From Paraburkholderia kururiensis (GTDB lineage: Bacteria; Pseudomonadota; Gammaproteobacteria; Burkholderiales; Burkholderiaceae): a DNA stretch of 64,000 nucleotides. The translations under genes were made by a program, and so were the position numbers. Shown piece after piece: positions 25,659-33,617 of the stretch. The notes beneath the pieces were generated by a model that worked only from the letters and a program-made list of their open reading frames with translations, searched no databases and had not been told where the DNA came from. Each line of letters begins with the position of its first letter. Position 1 is the first letter of the stretch. The DNA is taken from the NCBI RefSeq assembly GCF_034424375.1, contig NZ_CP139965.1, positions 5,146,001 through 5,210,000 on the forward strand, read 5' to 3'.

Positions 25659-26351
25659 TTAAACCGCGATCATGGCCCGCACGCCGTCCGCATCCATGTT
25701 CGCCCCTTCGCCGCCCGCCACGATCTCGCCGCGGCTCATCACCCAGTAGTGGTCGGCAATGGCCTTCGCGAAGTCGTAGTACTGCTCGACGAGCAGCACC
25801 GTCATGCGCATGTCTTCCACGAGGTGGCGCAGCGTGCGTCCGATGTCCTGGATGATGGAAGGCTGAATGCCCTCGGTGGGTTCGTCGAGTATCAGCAGTT
25901 GCGGCTCGCTCATCAGCGCGCGGCCAATTGCGAGCTGCTGCTGCTGGCCGCCCGACAGGTCGCCGCCGCGGCGCGCGCGCATGTCCTTCAGCACGGGAAA
26001 GAGTTCGTAGATGCTGTCGGGAATCTTCTTCGGCGCCTTCTTGCTGGCCGCGCCGATCAGCAGATTTTCCTCGACGGTGAGCCGCGGAAAGATGTCGCGC
26101 CCTTGTGGCACGTAGGCGATGCCCTGCGCCACGCGCGCATGAGGCGGCAGCTTCGTGATGGCTTGCTCGCGCCATTCGATGGTGCCGCTACGAGGTTGCA
26201 CCACGCCCATCAGGCAGCGCAGCAGCGTGGTCTTGCCCACGCCGTTGCGGCCCAGCAGCACCGTGAGCTTGCCTTCGGGCACGGTGAGATTCACGTCGCG
26301 CAGAATGTGGCTGCCGCCGTAGTACTGGTTGAGGGTCTGGACTTTGAGCAT
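25659..26351 (-). CDS. urtE: Urea ABC transporter ATP-binding protein UrtE
   Basis: This 230-residue ATPase is of the branched-chain/urea (HAAT) type. The Walker A is GRNGVGKTTLL, the signature LSGGQQQQLAIGRAL and the Walker B LLILDEPTEG; the start MLKVQTLNQYYGGSHIL is typical of UrtE. It pairs with UrtD to power uptake through UrtBC. The gene lies 59 bp after urtD in the leftward urtABCDE order, and its link with urease supports urea rather than leucine as substrate. Confidence 0.95.
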   Translation of the reverse strand: MLKVQTLNQYYGGSHILRDVNLTVPEGKLTVLLGRNGVGKTTLLRCLMGVVQPRSGTIEWREQAITKLPPHARVAQGIAYVPQGRDIFPRLTVEENLLIGAASKKAPKKIPDSIYELFPVLKDMRARRGGDLSGGQQQQLAIGRALMSEPQLLILDEPTEGIQPSIIQDIGRTLRHLVEDMRMTVLLVEQYYDFAKAIADHYWVMSRGEIVAGGEGANMDADGVRAMIAV

Positions 26352-26410
26352 GGGCTTCTTCGTTTCTGTGCGGACCGTGGCGGTGTGACGGTGAAAAGGG
26401 GGTGCAGGCC

Positions 26411-27274
26411 CTATCGCCCAAGGTACGACTCGATCACGGTCTCGTCGCGCTTCACTTCGTCGAGCGTGCCCTGCGCGAGCACGCGGCCTTCGGCCATCAC
26501 CGTCACGCGACCTTTGTCGCCGGCAAGTGCGGCCACGAATTCCATGTCGTGCTCGACCACCATCATCGAACAGCTGCCGCGCAGGCGGTTCAGCAGTGCG
26601 GCGAGTTCCATCGTTTCGTCGTCGGTCATGCCTGCGGCGGGCTCGTCGAGCAGCAGCAGCGCGGGGCGTTGCATCAGCAGCATGCCGATTTCGAGGCGCT
26701 GTTTCTGGCCGTGCGAGAGTTCGCCCGCAAGCCGCATGGCCTCGCTTTCCAGCCGGATCACTTCGAGCGTGTCTTCGATGCGCGCCTGCGCCGTGCGGTC
26801 GAGCCGCGCGCGCAGCGACGCCCACCAGCGCTTGTCCGTCTTCATCGCGAGTTCGAGGTTTTCCCACACGGGGTGCTGCTCGAACACGGTGGGCTTCTGG
26901 AACTTGCGGCCGATGCCCGCGCGCGCGATGGCGGGTTCGTTCAGCCGCGTGAGGTCGATGGTCTGGCCGAGGAATACCTTGCCGGCGTCGGGGCGCGTCT
27001 TGCCGGTGATGACGTCCATCATCGTGGTCTTGCCCGCGCCGTTCGGGCCGATCACGCAGCGCAGCTCGCCCGCGTCGATGGAAAGCGAAAGCGTGTTGAG
27101 TGCACGAAAGCCGTCGAAGCTCACGGTCACGTCTTCGAGATAGAGAATCGTGCCGTGCGATACGTCGATCTCGCCGGGCGTGACGGCGTGGCCCAGGCCG
27201 GCCTCGCCCGAGAGCGTGAGCACGTCATGCTCGTCCGGGTGGGTGAGGTCGGGCGTCATGGCGTTCTCGTTCAT
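26411..27274 (-). CDS. urtD: Urea ABC transporter ATP-binding protein UrtD
   Basis: The 287-residue ATPase has Walker A GPNGAGKTTMMD, signature LSHGQKQRLEIGMLL (with SHGQ, as in the LivG/UrtD branch) and Walker B LLLLDEPAAGM. About 40 N-terminal residues precede the ATPase domain, slightly long for the family. The ATG at 27274 overlaps the urtC stop by ATGA. It forms the motor with UrtE. Confidence 0.95.
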   Translation of the reverse strand: MNENAMTPDLTHPDEHDVLTLSGEAGLGHAVTPGEIDVSHGTILYLEDVTVSFDGFRALNTLSLSIDAGELRCVIGPNGAGKTTMMDVITGKTRPDAGKVFLGQTIDLTRLNEPAIARAGIGRKFQKPTVFEQHPVWENLELAMKTDKRWWASLRARLDRTAQARIEDTLEVIRLESEAMRLAGELSHGQKQRLEIGMLLMQRPALLLLDEPAAGMTDDETMELAALLNRLRGSCSMMVVEHDMEFVAALAGDKGRVTVMAEGRVLAQGTLDEVKRDETVIESYLGR

Positions 27275-28476
27275 TTGCGCGTTCTCCGTGCAGCCATGTC
27301 GACGAGCCCCATGATGCCGTTGGGCAGCAAGAGCGGCACCAGCACGAAGATCGCGCCGAGGAAGAACAGCCAGTACTCCGCGAACCACGCCGTGAAGACG
27401 GTCTTCGCGCCGTTCACGGCGAAGGCGCCGATGATGGGCCCGATGAGCGTGCCGCGTCCGCCCACCGCGACCCAGATCGCCATTTCGATGGAGTTGCCCG
27501 GCGACATCTCGCTCGGGTTGATGATGCCCACCTGCGGTACGTAGAGCGCACCGGCAATGCCGCACAGCACGGCCGAGAAGGTCCACACGAAGAGCTTGTA
27601 GCCAAGCGGGTTGTAGCCGAGGAACATGAGGCGCGTTTCGCCGTCGCGCACGGCGGTCACCACGCGCCCCAGCTTCGAGGTGACGATGGCGCGCGCCGCG
27701 ATGAACGCGAGCACGAGCGCGGCGAACGTCATCAGAAACAGCACGGTGCGCGTGCCCGGATGCGTGATCGGAAAACCGGCGATGCGCTTGAAGTCCGTGA
27801 AGCCGTTGTTGCCGCCGAAGCCTGTTTCGTTGCGATAGAACAGCAGCATCGCGGCGAACGTCATGGCCTGCGTGATGATGGAGAGATACACGCCCTTCAC
27901 GCGCGAGCGGAACGTGAAGAAGCCGAACACCCAGGCCACCACGGCGGGCGCGAGCACCACGAGCAACAGCGCATACGCGAGATGCTGCGTGCCCTGCCAG
28001 TACCACGGCAGCGCGTGCCAGTCGAGGAACACCATGAAGTCGGGCAGGTCGCTGCCGTACTTGCCGTCGTGGCCGATGGCGCGCATCAGGTACATGCCGA
28101 TGGCGTAGCCGCCCAGCGCGAAGAAGAGCCCGTGGCCGAGACTCAAGATGCCGCAGTAGCCCCAGACCAGATCCAGCGCGAGCGCCGCGATGGCGTAGCA
28201 CATGAGCTTGCCGACGAGCGTCATCGCGTAGGCGGAAAGATGCAGCGCGCTCGTTTCGGGAATGACGAGCGCGCTCACGGGCACACCGATGCCCACGACG
28301 AGAATCAGCGCGATGAGCGCGAGCCACGCGCCGCGCGACAGTAACGCGGGGCGCGGCGGCAGGCCCAGCGCGAAGCCTTGCTGAAGGGCGCGTTGGGCAC
28401 TTGCCGCCGTGACGCCCGCGGCTGCCGCTGAAGAAACACCACTCGACGTTGCATTCGAAGAAGAGGCGACCGTCAT
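27271..28476 (-). CDS. urtC: Urea ABC transporter permease UrtC
   Basis: This 401-residue LivM-type permease has about ten membrane helices. Typical segments are LALDLVWGYCGILSLGHGLFFALGGY, FRSRVKGVYLSIITQAMT, NNGFTDFKRI, characteristic of urea permeases, and VAVGGRGTLIGPIIGA. I place the start at 28476, with GGAGG 9 bases upstream, rather than the in-frame ATG at 28512. The first 40 residues form a low-complexity Ser/Ala leader. It is 4 bp after urtB. Confidence 0.94.
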   Translation of the reverse strand: MTVASSSNATSSGVSSAAAAGVTAASAQRALQQGFALGLPPRPALLSRGAWLALIALILVVGIGVPVSALVIPETSALHLSAYAMTLVGKLMCYAIAALALDLVWGYCGILSLGHGLFFALGGYAIGMYLMRAIGHDGKYGSDLPDFMVFLDWHALPWYWQGTQHLAYALLLVVLAPAVVAWVFGFFTFRSRVKGVYLSIITQAMTFAAMLLFYRNETGFGGNNGFTDFKRIAGFPITHPGTRTVLFLMTFAALVLAFIAARAIVTSKLGRVVTAVRDGETRLMFLGYNPLGYKLFVWTFSAVLCGIAGALYVPQVGIINPSEMSPGNSIEMAIWVAVGGRGTLIGPIIGAFAVNGAKTVFTAWFAEYWLFFLGAIFVLVPLLLPNGIMGLVDMAARRTRK

Positions 28477-28480
28477 GTTG

Positions 28481-30163
28481 TCACGCCTCCGCGCTGCGGC
28501 CCTTGAGGGCAAAGAGCCCCTGCGGACGCTTCTGGATGAAGAGCACGATCAGCACGAGCACCGCGATCTTCGCGAGCACCGCGCCCCAGAACGGCTCGAT
28601 GGTCTTGCTCACGAGGCCGAGCCCGAAGCCGCCGATCACCGTGCCCGCAAGCTGGCCCACGCCGCCCAGCACCACGGCCATGAACGAATCGATGATGTAG
28701 CTCTGCCCGAGGTCGGGGCCCACGTTGCCGATCTGCGAGAGCGCGCAGCCGCCCAGCCCCGCGATGCCTGCGCCGAACGCGAACGCATAGGAATCCACGC
28801 GTGAGGTTTTCACGCCGACGCATGCCGCCATGCGGCGGTTCTGCGTGACGGCGCGCACGAAGAGACCGAGCCGCGTTTTCGTGAGCACGGCCCAGGCAAT
28901 GGCCACCACGATCAGCGAGAACGCGAGAATCGCGAGGCGGTTGTACGGCAGGATCAGGTTCTGCATGACGGTGACGCCGCCGCTCATCCACGAAGGGTTG
29001 GCCACCTGCACGTTCTGCGCGCCGAACAGCGTGCGCGTGGCCTGAATCAGGATCAGGCTGATGCCGAACGTGGTGAGGAGCGTCTCCAGCGGACGGCCGT
29101 ACAGATGCCGCAGCACGAGCCGCTCGAGCACGAGGCCCACCACCGCCGCCGACACGAACGAGGCCGGGACGGCCGCGAGCGGATACCAGTCGAACGCGCC
29201 GGGCGCGTGGCTCTGAATGAAGGTCTGCACGACGTACGTCGTATAGGCACCGATCATCAGGAACTCGCCGTGCGCCATGTTGATGACGCCGATCAGGCCG
29301 TACGTGATGGCAAGACCGAGCGCCGCGAGCAGCAGCACGCTGCCGAGCGAAAGCCCGGCGAACACCGTGCCGGCGATCTCGCTGCGGCGCTGGATGGCGT
29401 CGAGCGCGTCGATGCCCTGTTGCGCGGCAGAGCGCACCTTCGCGTCGCTTTCCACGAAGCTGCCGTCGGGCTTCTTCGCGACGAGCGGACGCAGCAGTTC
29501 GTACATGTCGAGATCGTGCCGTGCCGCCACCAGTTGCACGGCGTCGAGGCGCTTCGCCGGGTCGCTGTCGTGCAGCGCGGTCATGGCCCAGAGCGTATCG
29601 AGCCGCTTCTTGAGCGCCGGGTCGGTTTCCTTCGCGCGGGCCGCGTCAATCATCGGCTTCATCGCGGGGTCGGGGTTTTGCAGCAGCGCCGCAATCGCGG
29701 CGCGGCGCGTTTCGAGGTCGGGCGAGGCCAGTTGCAGACCCGATACGGCGCCCGCCACCTTCGAGCGCAACAGGTTGTTGAGCGTGATGGGCTGGGCGTC
29801 GCTCGCTTGCACCACCTTGCCCGTCACCGCGTCGCGCAGCGTGTCGCCTTCCTGCACGAGCACCTGGCCCGAGTCCGTGGCAAGCACGCTGTCTTCGGCA
29901 AGCGCCTTCAGTAGCGCGAGCGAAGGCGTGTCGTGCGCCGCGATCAGTTTGTCGATGGCGGCGGACTTCGCGTCGAAGTCGTCGGCCGCGAGCGGCGCGA
30001 CGTCCTCGCCCGTGAGCGCAAACGCGCGCACGGGCACGAGCGCCGACGCCGTGCCGAGCAACAGGCACAGCGCGAGCGCCGTGCCGCTACCCTTGCGGAC
30101 GACGCGCCGCACGTAGTGCGCCAGCGAAGACGCCGCGCGCATCGCGATTGCAATGGCCATCAT
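28481..30163 (-). CDS. urtB: Urea ABC transporter permease UrtB with N-terminal periplasmic domain
   Basis: This 560-residue LivH-type permease has a long N-terminal extension. A signal or anchor (ALALCLLLGTASALVPVRAFA) is followed by about 220 residues of helical, HEAT-like repeats (for example LETRRAAIAALLQNPDPAMKPMIDAA), then the permease domain from about residue 265 (FAGLSLGSVLLLAALGLAITYGLIGVINMAHGEFLMIGAY). The extension is known for UrtB and distinguishes it from LivH. Several ATGs occur at the start; 30163 is used by default. It lies 7 bp after urtA. Confidence 0.94.
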   Translation of the reverse strand: MMAIAIAMRAASSLAHYVRRVVRKGSGTALALCLLLGTASALVPVRAFALTGEDVAPLAADDFDAKSAAIDKLIAAHDTPSLALLKALAEDSVLATDSGQVLVQEGDTLRDAVTGKVVQASDAQPITLNNLLRSKVAGAVSGLQLASPDLETRRAAIAALLQNPDPAMKPMIDAARAKETDPALKKRLDTLWAMTALHDSDPAKRLDAVQLVAARHDLDMYELLRPLVAKKPDGSFVESDAKVRSAAQQGIDALDAIQRRSEIAGTVFAGLSLGSVLLLAALGLAITYGLIGVINMAHGEFLMIGAYTTYVVQTFIQSHAPGAFDWYPLAAVPASFVSAAVVGLVLERLVLRHLYGRPLETLLTTFGISLILIQATRTLFGAQNVQVANPSWMSGGVTVMQNLILPYNRLAILAFSLIVVAIAWAVLTKTRLGLFVRAVTQNRRMAACVGVKTSRVDSYAFAFGAGIAGLGGCALSQIGNVGPDLGQSYIIDSFMAVVLGGVGQLAGTVIGGFGLGLVSKTIEPFWGAVLAKIAVLVLIVLFIQKRPQGLFALKGRSAEA

Positions 30164-30170
30164 CGCTACG

Positions 30171-31469
30171 TCAGGCCACGCGCCGGCGGCGCAGGAACTC
30201 GGGAATCGAGCTGACCACGTCCGGCTTGCCCTGATTGCCGGCGATGTACGGGCTCCACGGCTGCGCGCGAATTGCGGTCTTCGTTTTCCAGACCACGTTG
30301 AACTGGCCGTCCGCGCGCACCTCGCCGATCATCACGGGCTTGTGCAGATGATGGTTGCCGTCCATCTCCAGCACGAAGCCCGACGGTGCGTTGAACTTCT
30401 GCCCGATCATCGCCACGCGCACCTTGTCGACGTCGGTGCTCTTCGCTTTTTCCACGGCCTGCTTCCACATGTGGATGCCCACGAAAGTGGCTTCCATCGG
30501 GTCGTTCGTCACGCGCTTCGTGCCGCCCGGCAGGTTCTGCGACTTCACCCACTCGGCCCACTGCGCCTTGAACTTCGTGTTGACCGGGTTCTTCACCGAC
30601 ATGAAGTAGTTCCACGCCGCGAGGTTGCCCACGAGCGGTTTGGTGTCGATGCCGCGCAGCTCTTCTTCGCCCACGGAGAACGCGACCACGGGCACGTCCG
30701 TTGCCTTCAGCCCCTGGTTGCCGAGTTCCTTGTAGAACGGCACGTTCGAGTCGCCGTTCACGGTGGAGATCACGCAGGTCTTGCCGCCCTGCGCGAAGGT
30801 CTTGATGTTCGCGACGATGGTCTGATAGTCGCTGTGGCCGAACGGCGTGTAGACCTCTTGAATGTCGGCGTCCTGCACGCCTTTCGAATGCAGGAACGCA
30901 CGCAGAATCTTGTTCGTAGTGCGTGGGTACACGTAGTCGGTGCCGAGCAGGAAGAAGCGCTTCGCGCCGCCGCCTTCGGCGCTCATCAGGTACTCGGTGG
31001 CGGGAATGGCCTGCTGGTTCGGCGCCGCACCCGTGTAGAACACGTTGCGCGACATCTCTTCGCCCTCGTACTGCACGGGGTAGAAGAGCAGACCGTTGAG
31101 TTCCTCGAACACGGGCAGCACCGACTTGCGCGACACCGAGGTCCAGCAGCCGAACACCACGGCGACCTTGTCCTGCGTAATGAGTTGGCGCGCCTTCTCC
31201 GCGAAGAGCGGCCAGTTCGATGCCGGGTCCACCACCACGGGTTCGATCTTGCGGCCCATCACGCCGCCGGATGCGTTGATCTCGGCGATCGTCATGAGCG
31301 CGGTGTCTTTGAGCGAGGTCTCCGAGATCGCCATCGTGCCGGACAGCGAATGCAGGATGCCGACCTTGATCGGGCCGCTGCCCGTGTCCGCCTTCGCGAA
31401 CGGTACGCGTGCCGCCAGCGCGAGTGCGCTCGACATGGTGCCCAGCTTCAACAGACTGCGTCGCTTCAT
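30171..31469 (-). CDS. urtA: Urea ABC transporter substrate-binding protein UrtA
   Basis: The 432-residue binding protein starts MKRRSLLKLG, a twin-arginine-like signal sequence (RRSLLK) with cleavage probably near the ADT. The mature part contains VGILHSLSGTMAISETSLKDTALM, a UrtA hallmark, and FLLGTDYVYPRTTNKI. It delivers urea in the periplasm to UrtBCDE. It is first in the operon, with a sigma-54 promoter about 135 bp upstream, indicating induction under nitrogen limitation. Family 1 (LIV-type) fold; the urea call rests on these motifs and the adjoining urease genes. Confidence 0.95.
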   Translation of the reverse strand: MKRRSLLKLGTMSSALALAARVPFAKADTGSGPIKVGILHSLSGTMAISETSLKDTALMTIAEINASGGVMGRKIEPVVVDPASNWPLFAEKARQLITQDKVAVVFGCWTSVSRKSVLPVFEELNGLLFYPVQYEGEEMSRNVFYTGAAPNQQAIPATEYLMSAEGGGAKRFFLLGTDYVYPRTTNKILRAFLHSKGVQDADIQEVYTPFGHSDYQTIVANIKTFAQGGKTCVISTVNGDSNVPFYKELGNQGLKATDVPVVAFSVGEEELRGIDTKPLVGNLAAWNYFMSVKNPVNTKFKAQWAEWVKSQNLPGGTKRVTNDPMEATFVGIHMWKQAVEKAKSTDVDKVRVAMIGQKFNAPSGFVLEMDGNHHLHKPVMIGEVRADGQFNVVWKTKTAIRAQPWSPYIAGNQGKPDVVSSIPEFLRRRRVA

Positions 31470-32044
31470 GTGGTTCCCCTTGCCAATGGATGGGTGTGGA
31501 TTCGGAGGTTGGCCCTCGGACGCGAAACGCAGGCCATGACGGCGCCGGCGGTTTCGTGCGTTGGTTATCTGCGTTATCTGCTTGTCTGGCGGAAGGGGTT
31601 ACTGCAAGGCATATGCCAACGGGGCCTTATCGGCACGAAGTCCGTATCCATGCACGTGGCGGCGCGAGTGAATCGCCGTGTAAGCCGCGCGTGGGCGGGC
31701 GATGCTGGTGCATGCCCGGACATCGAGGAGCGCCATGCATCGTCGCGGTGCGCGGTGAGCGGCGAGGCGCGGTCAGTCGCGGTGGCCGGGCATCGAACCG
31801 GAACACGAAGCGAGCCACGCGTGCTCGAAGATGAAATGCCTGGGCGCTGCGGCGAGCGCTTGCAGTGCATGCACGCTGCGCCGTTGTGCACGACGTGGTC
31901 GCCATCGCGGTGGACATCGTGAGCGCACGGCTCGGCGCAAGCTTCGGCACGGTGGCCGAGACGATCAGCGAAACGGGAGGGGGAGGGGCGAAGCAGGAGG
32001 AGGGTGTCGCCGCCGCCCGTGGCGGGCGGCGGGCGGAAGCCGGC
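31470..32044. other. Control region upstream of urtA
   Basis: This 575-bp region contains no convincing gene. It carries the sigma-54 promoter of urtA and, about 90 bp further upstream, a half-site GGTGCA at 31707-31712 that fits one arm of an NtrC site. A weaker NtrC-like sequence starts at 31887 (TGCACG). Remaining sequence is ordinary high-GC intergenic DNA. Confidence 0.55.
31603..31618 (-). promoter_or_regulatory. Sigma-54 promoter of urtABCDE
   Basis: On the minus strand the sequence reads TGGCATATGCCTTGCA. It matches TGGCAC-N5-TTGCW at all positions but one, with the required 10-bp spacing between GG and GC. Transcription would begin near 31592, giving a leader of about 120 bases before urtA. 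Together with the similar element at 24208 it points to shared nitrogen control. Confidence 0.82.
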
Positions 32045-32368
32045 TCAGTAAGTGGGCACCGAAGGGTCCACCTGGCGCGACCAGGCGTCGATGCCGCCTT
32101 GCAGGTTGAAGACCTTCGTGAAGCCGCGCGACTCGAGGAACATCGCGACCTGGGCGCTGCGTGCGCCGTGGTGGCACACGCAGACAATCTGCGCTTCGTC
32201 GTCCAGTTCCTCGCTGCGCGCGGGAATCTCGCGCATCGGGATCGACACGGCGCCGGCGATCTGCGCTGTCTGGATTTCCCACGGCTCGCGCACGTCGAGC
32301 AGCACGGGCGCGGGGCGGGCGGAGTCGGCCAGCCATTCGGCGAGCGCGGGGGCGGTCAGGTTTTGCAT
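32045..32368 (-). CDS. Single-domain rhodanese
   Basis: This 107-residue rhodanese fold has the active-site loop CHHGARS, with the persulfide-forming Cys65 and the expected Arg six residues later; LLDVREPWEIQTAQIAGAVSIPM is the typical N-terminal half. It is cytoplasmic and could act as a sulfurtransferase carrying sulfane sulfur. The ATG at 32368 is chosen over upstream in-frame starts that lack family similarity. It follows the Pcm-like gene by 61 bp in the same direction. Confidence 0.92.
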   Translation of the reverse strand: MQNLTAPALAEWLADSARPAPVLLDVREPWEIQTAQIAGAVSIPMREIPARSEELDDEAQIVCVCHHGARSAQVAMFLESRGFTKVFNLQGGIDAWSRQVDPSVPTY

Positions 32369-32429
32369 GATGGCATGTCGTCGGTTGTCGGCAGTCCGTT
32401 GTCGTCGGTTTGCAGGTGGGCAAACCGGC

Positions 32430-33083
32430 TCAGAACTTGAATCGCGGCGGCTGGACGGCGTTGTGCAGCGGCTCGATGTACGTTTCGAACACGTCGGCAA
32501 TGCGGTACTGCTTCTCGTCGACGCGCGTGATGATCTGTGCCTTCATCACCGGCGCCACGCCGACGAATGCCGCGAGCCGGCCGCCGATCTTCAGTTGCTC
32601 CAGCATTTCCTGCGGCAGCACGGGCAGGCCGCCCGAGACGCAGATCACGTCGTAGGGCGCCGCTGCCGGCCAGCCGCGCGCGCCGTCGCCCGTGGCGACT
32701 TCCGCGTTCAGCACGCCGTTCGCGGCCAGGTTCGTACGCGCGAGTTCGGCCAGTTCCGGCTTGATGTCCACCGTCAGCACGTGCTGGGCGCGATGCGCGA
32801 GCAGCGCCGCCATGTAGCCCGAGCCCGCGCCGATTTCCAGCACGCTTTCGTGCTTCTTCACCGCCAGTTCCTGCAGCACGCGCGCTTCCACGCGCGGCGC
32901 CAGCATGTGCTCGCCGCCGGGCAGGGGGATTTCGAGGTCCGCGAACGCGATGTTCGCGTAAGCGGCGGGGACGAAGTTTTCACGCTTGACGACGGAGAGC
33001 AGGTTCAACACGTCCTGGTCCAGCACATCCCAGGGGCGAATCTGCTGCTCGATCATGTTGAAACGCGCTTGTTCGATGTTCAT
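32430..33083 (-). CDS. Protein-L-isoaspartate O-methyltransferase family protein
   Basis: This 217-residue class I methyltransferase is of the PCMT family, which repairs isoaspartyl residues in aged proteins using SAM. It starts MNIEQARFNMIEQQIRPWDV, has motif I VLEIGAGSGYMAALLA and the post-I acidic residue in LTVDIKPELAELA. Length is close to Pcm (about 208). The N-terminal IEQQIRPWDVLD form belongs to a betaproteobacterial branch often next to a rhodanese and tolC, so true isoaspartate repair is likely but not certain. Confidence 0.88.
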   Translation of the reverse strand: MNIEQARFNMIEQQIRPWDVLDQDVLNLLSVVKRENFVPAAYANIAFADLEIPLPGGEHMLAPRVEARVLQELAVKKHESVLEIGAGSGYMAALLAHRAQHVLTVDIKPELAELARTNLAANGVLNAEVATGDGARGWPAAAPYDVICVSGGLPVLPQEMLEQLKIGGRLAAFVGVAPVMKAQIITRVDEKQYRIADVFETYIEPLHNAVQPPRFKF

Positions 33084-33173
33084 GATGGTTCGGCGATGAG
33101 GTTCGGGTACAGCCAGGGGAAAGGTGTTGGACCACACGCGGGCGGCCCATTTTTAAACTTGCGGAACGGCGGG

Positions 33174-33179
33174 ATTGTA
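33174..33179 (-). promoter_or_regulatory. Candidate -10 box for the Pcm-like gene
   Basis: TACAAT on the minus strand, preceded by GG (weak extended -10), lies about 90 bp upstream of the Pcm-like start codon in the only AT-richer part of the intergenic region. No good -35 sequence is seen. Confidence 0.35.
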
Positions 33180-33304
33180 CCAAACCGTGCTTTCTTCCCG
33201 GGCTCAAACGGGCGGTCTGCGTCGGTGTTTGTCCCTATGCGAAAGGGGCTGGCGCGGCCTTCTCCCGTCAGTCGCCCGCTTCGCCTCATGGCGCGAGTGT
33301 GCCC

Positions 33305-33568
33305 CTACTTCCGGCTCTTCCTGATCTGCTCTTCGAACGCGAGGTCCAGCTTGCTGGCCTTGCGGACCTTTTGCTGCGGCCCGTAAGCGTCCACGAATGC
33401 GACGAAGGCGTCGAGCGCGAGCGGGTCGCAGAGCGGCTGCCCGGCGCCCGCGGTGCGATCCACCAGATAGAACAGCCCGCCCGGCATGCCCACGGCGGCG
33501 TACTGCGGATTCCCGCTGCGCGTCTTGAGACGCTCGACGGCGTTGACTGCGCGGGTGGTGCGTGCCAT
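33305..33568 (-). CDS. Small conserved protein, unknown function
   Basis: This 87-residue basic protein begins MARTTRAVNAVERLKTRSGNPQYAAVGMPGGLFYLV. It has no signal peptide, membrane segment or motif that I recognise, and it ends in a lysine/arginine-rich tail. It looks like a real gene because its composition is protein-like, it has an upstream AAGGAG, and it sits alone in a region with no competing frame. It lies 49 bp after a binding-protein gene on the same strand. Confidence 0.7.
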   Translation of the reverse strand: MARTTRAVNAVERLKTRSGNPQYAAVGMPGGLFYLVDRTAGAGQPLCDPLALDAFVAFVDAYGPQQKVRKASKLDLAFEEQIRKSRK

Positions 33569-33617
33569 AGGAATCGACTCTCCTTGAAGTTGGGCGGGCT
33601 GGTGGTGGATCGCTTAC

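Noticed and set aside
18422..31469. Urease-urt island as a recently acquired genomic island
   Set aside because: Base composition and codon use resemble the flanking core genes and there is no integrase, tRNA or direct-repeat boundary.
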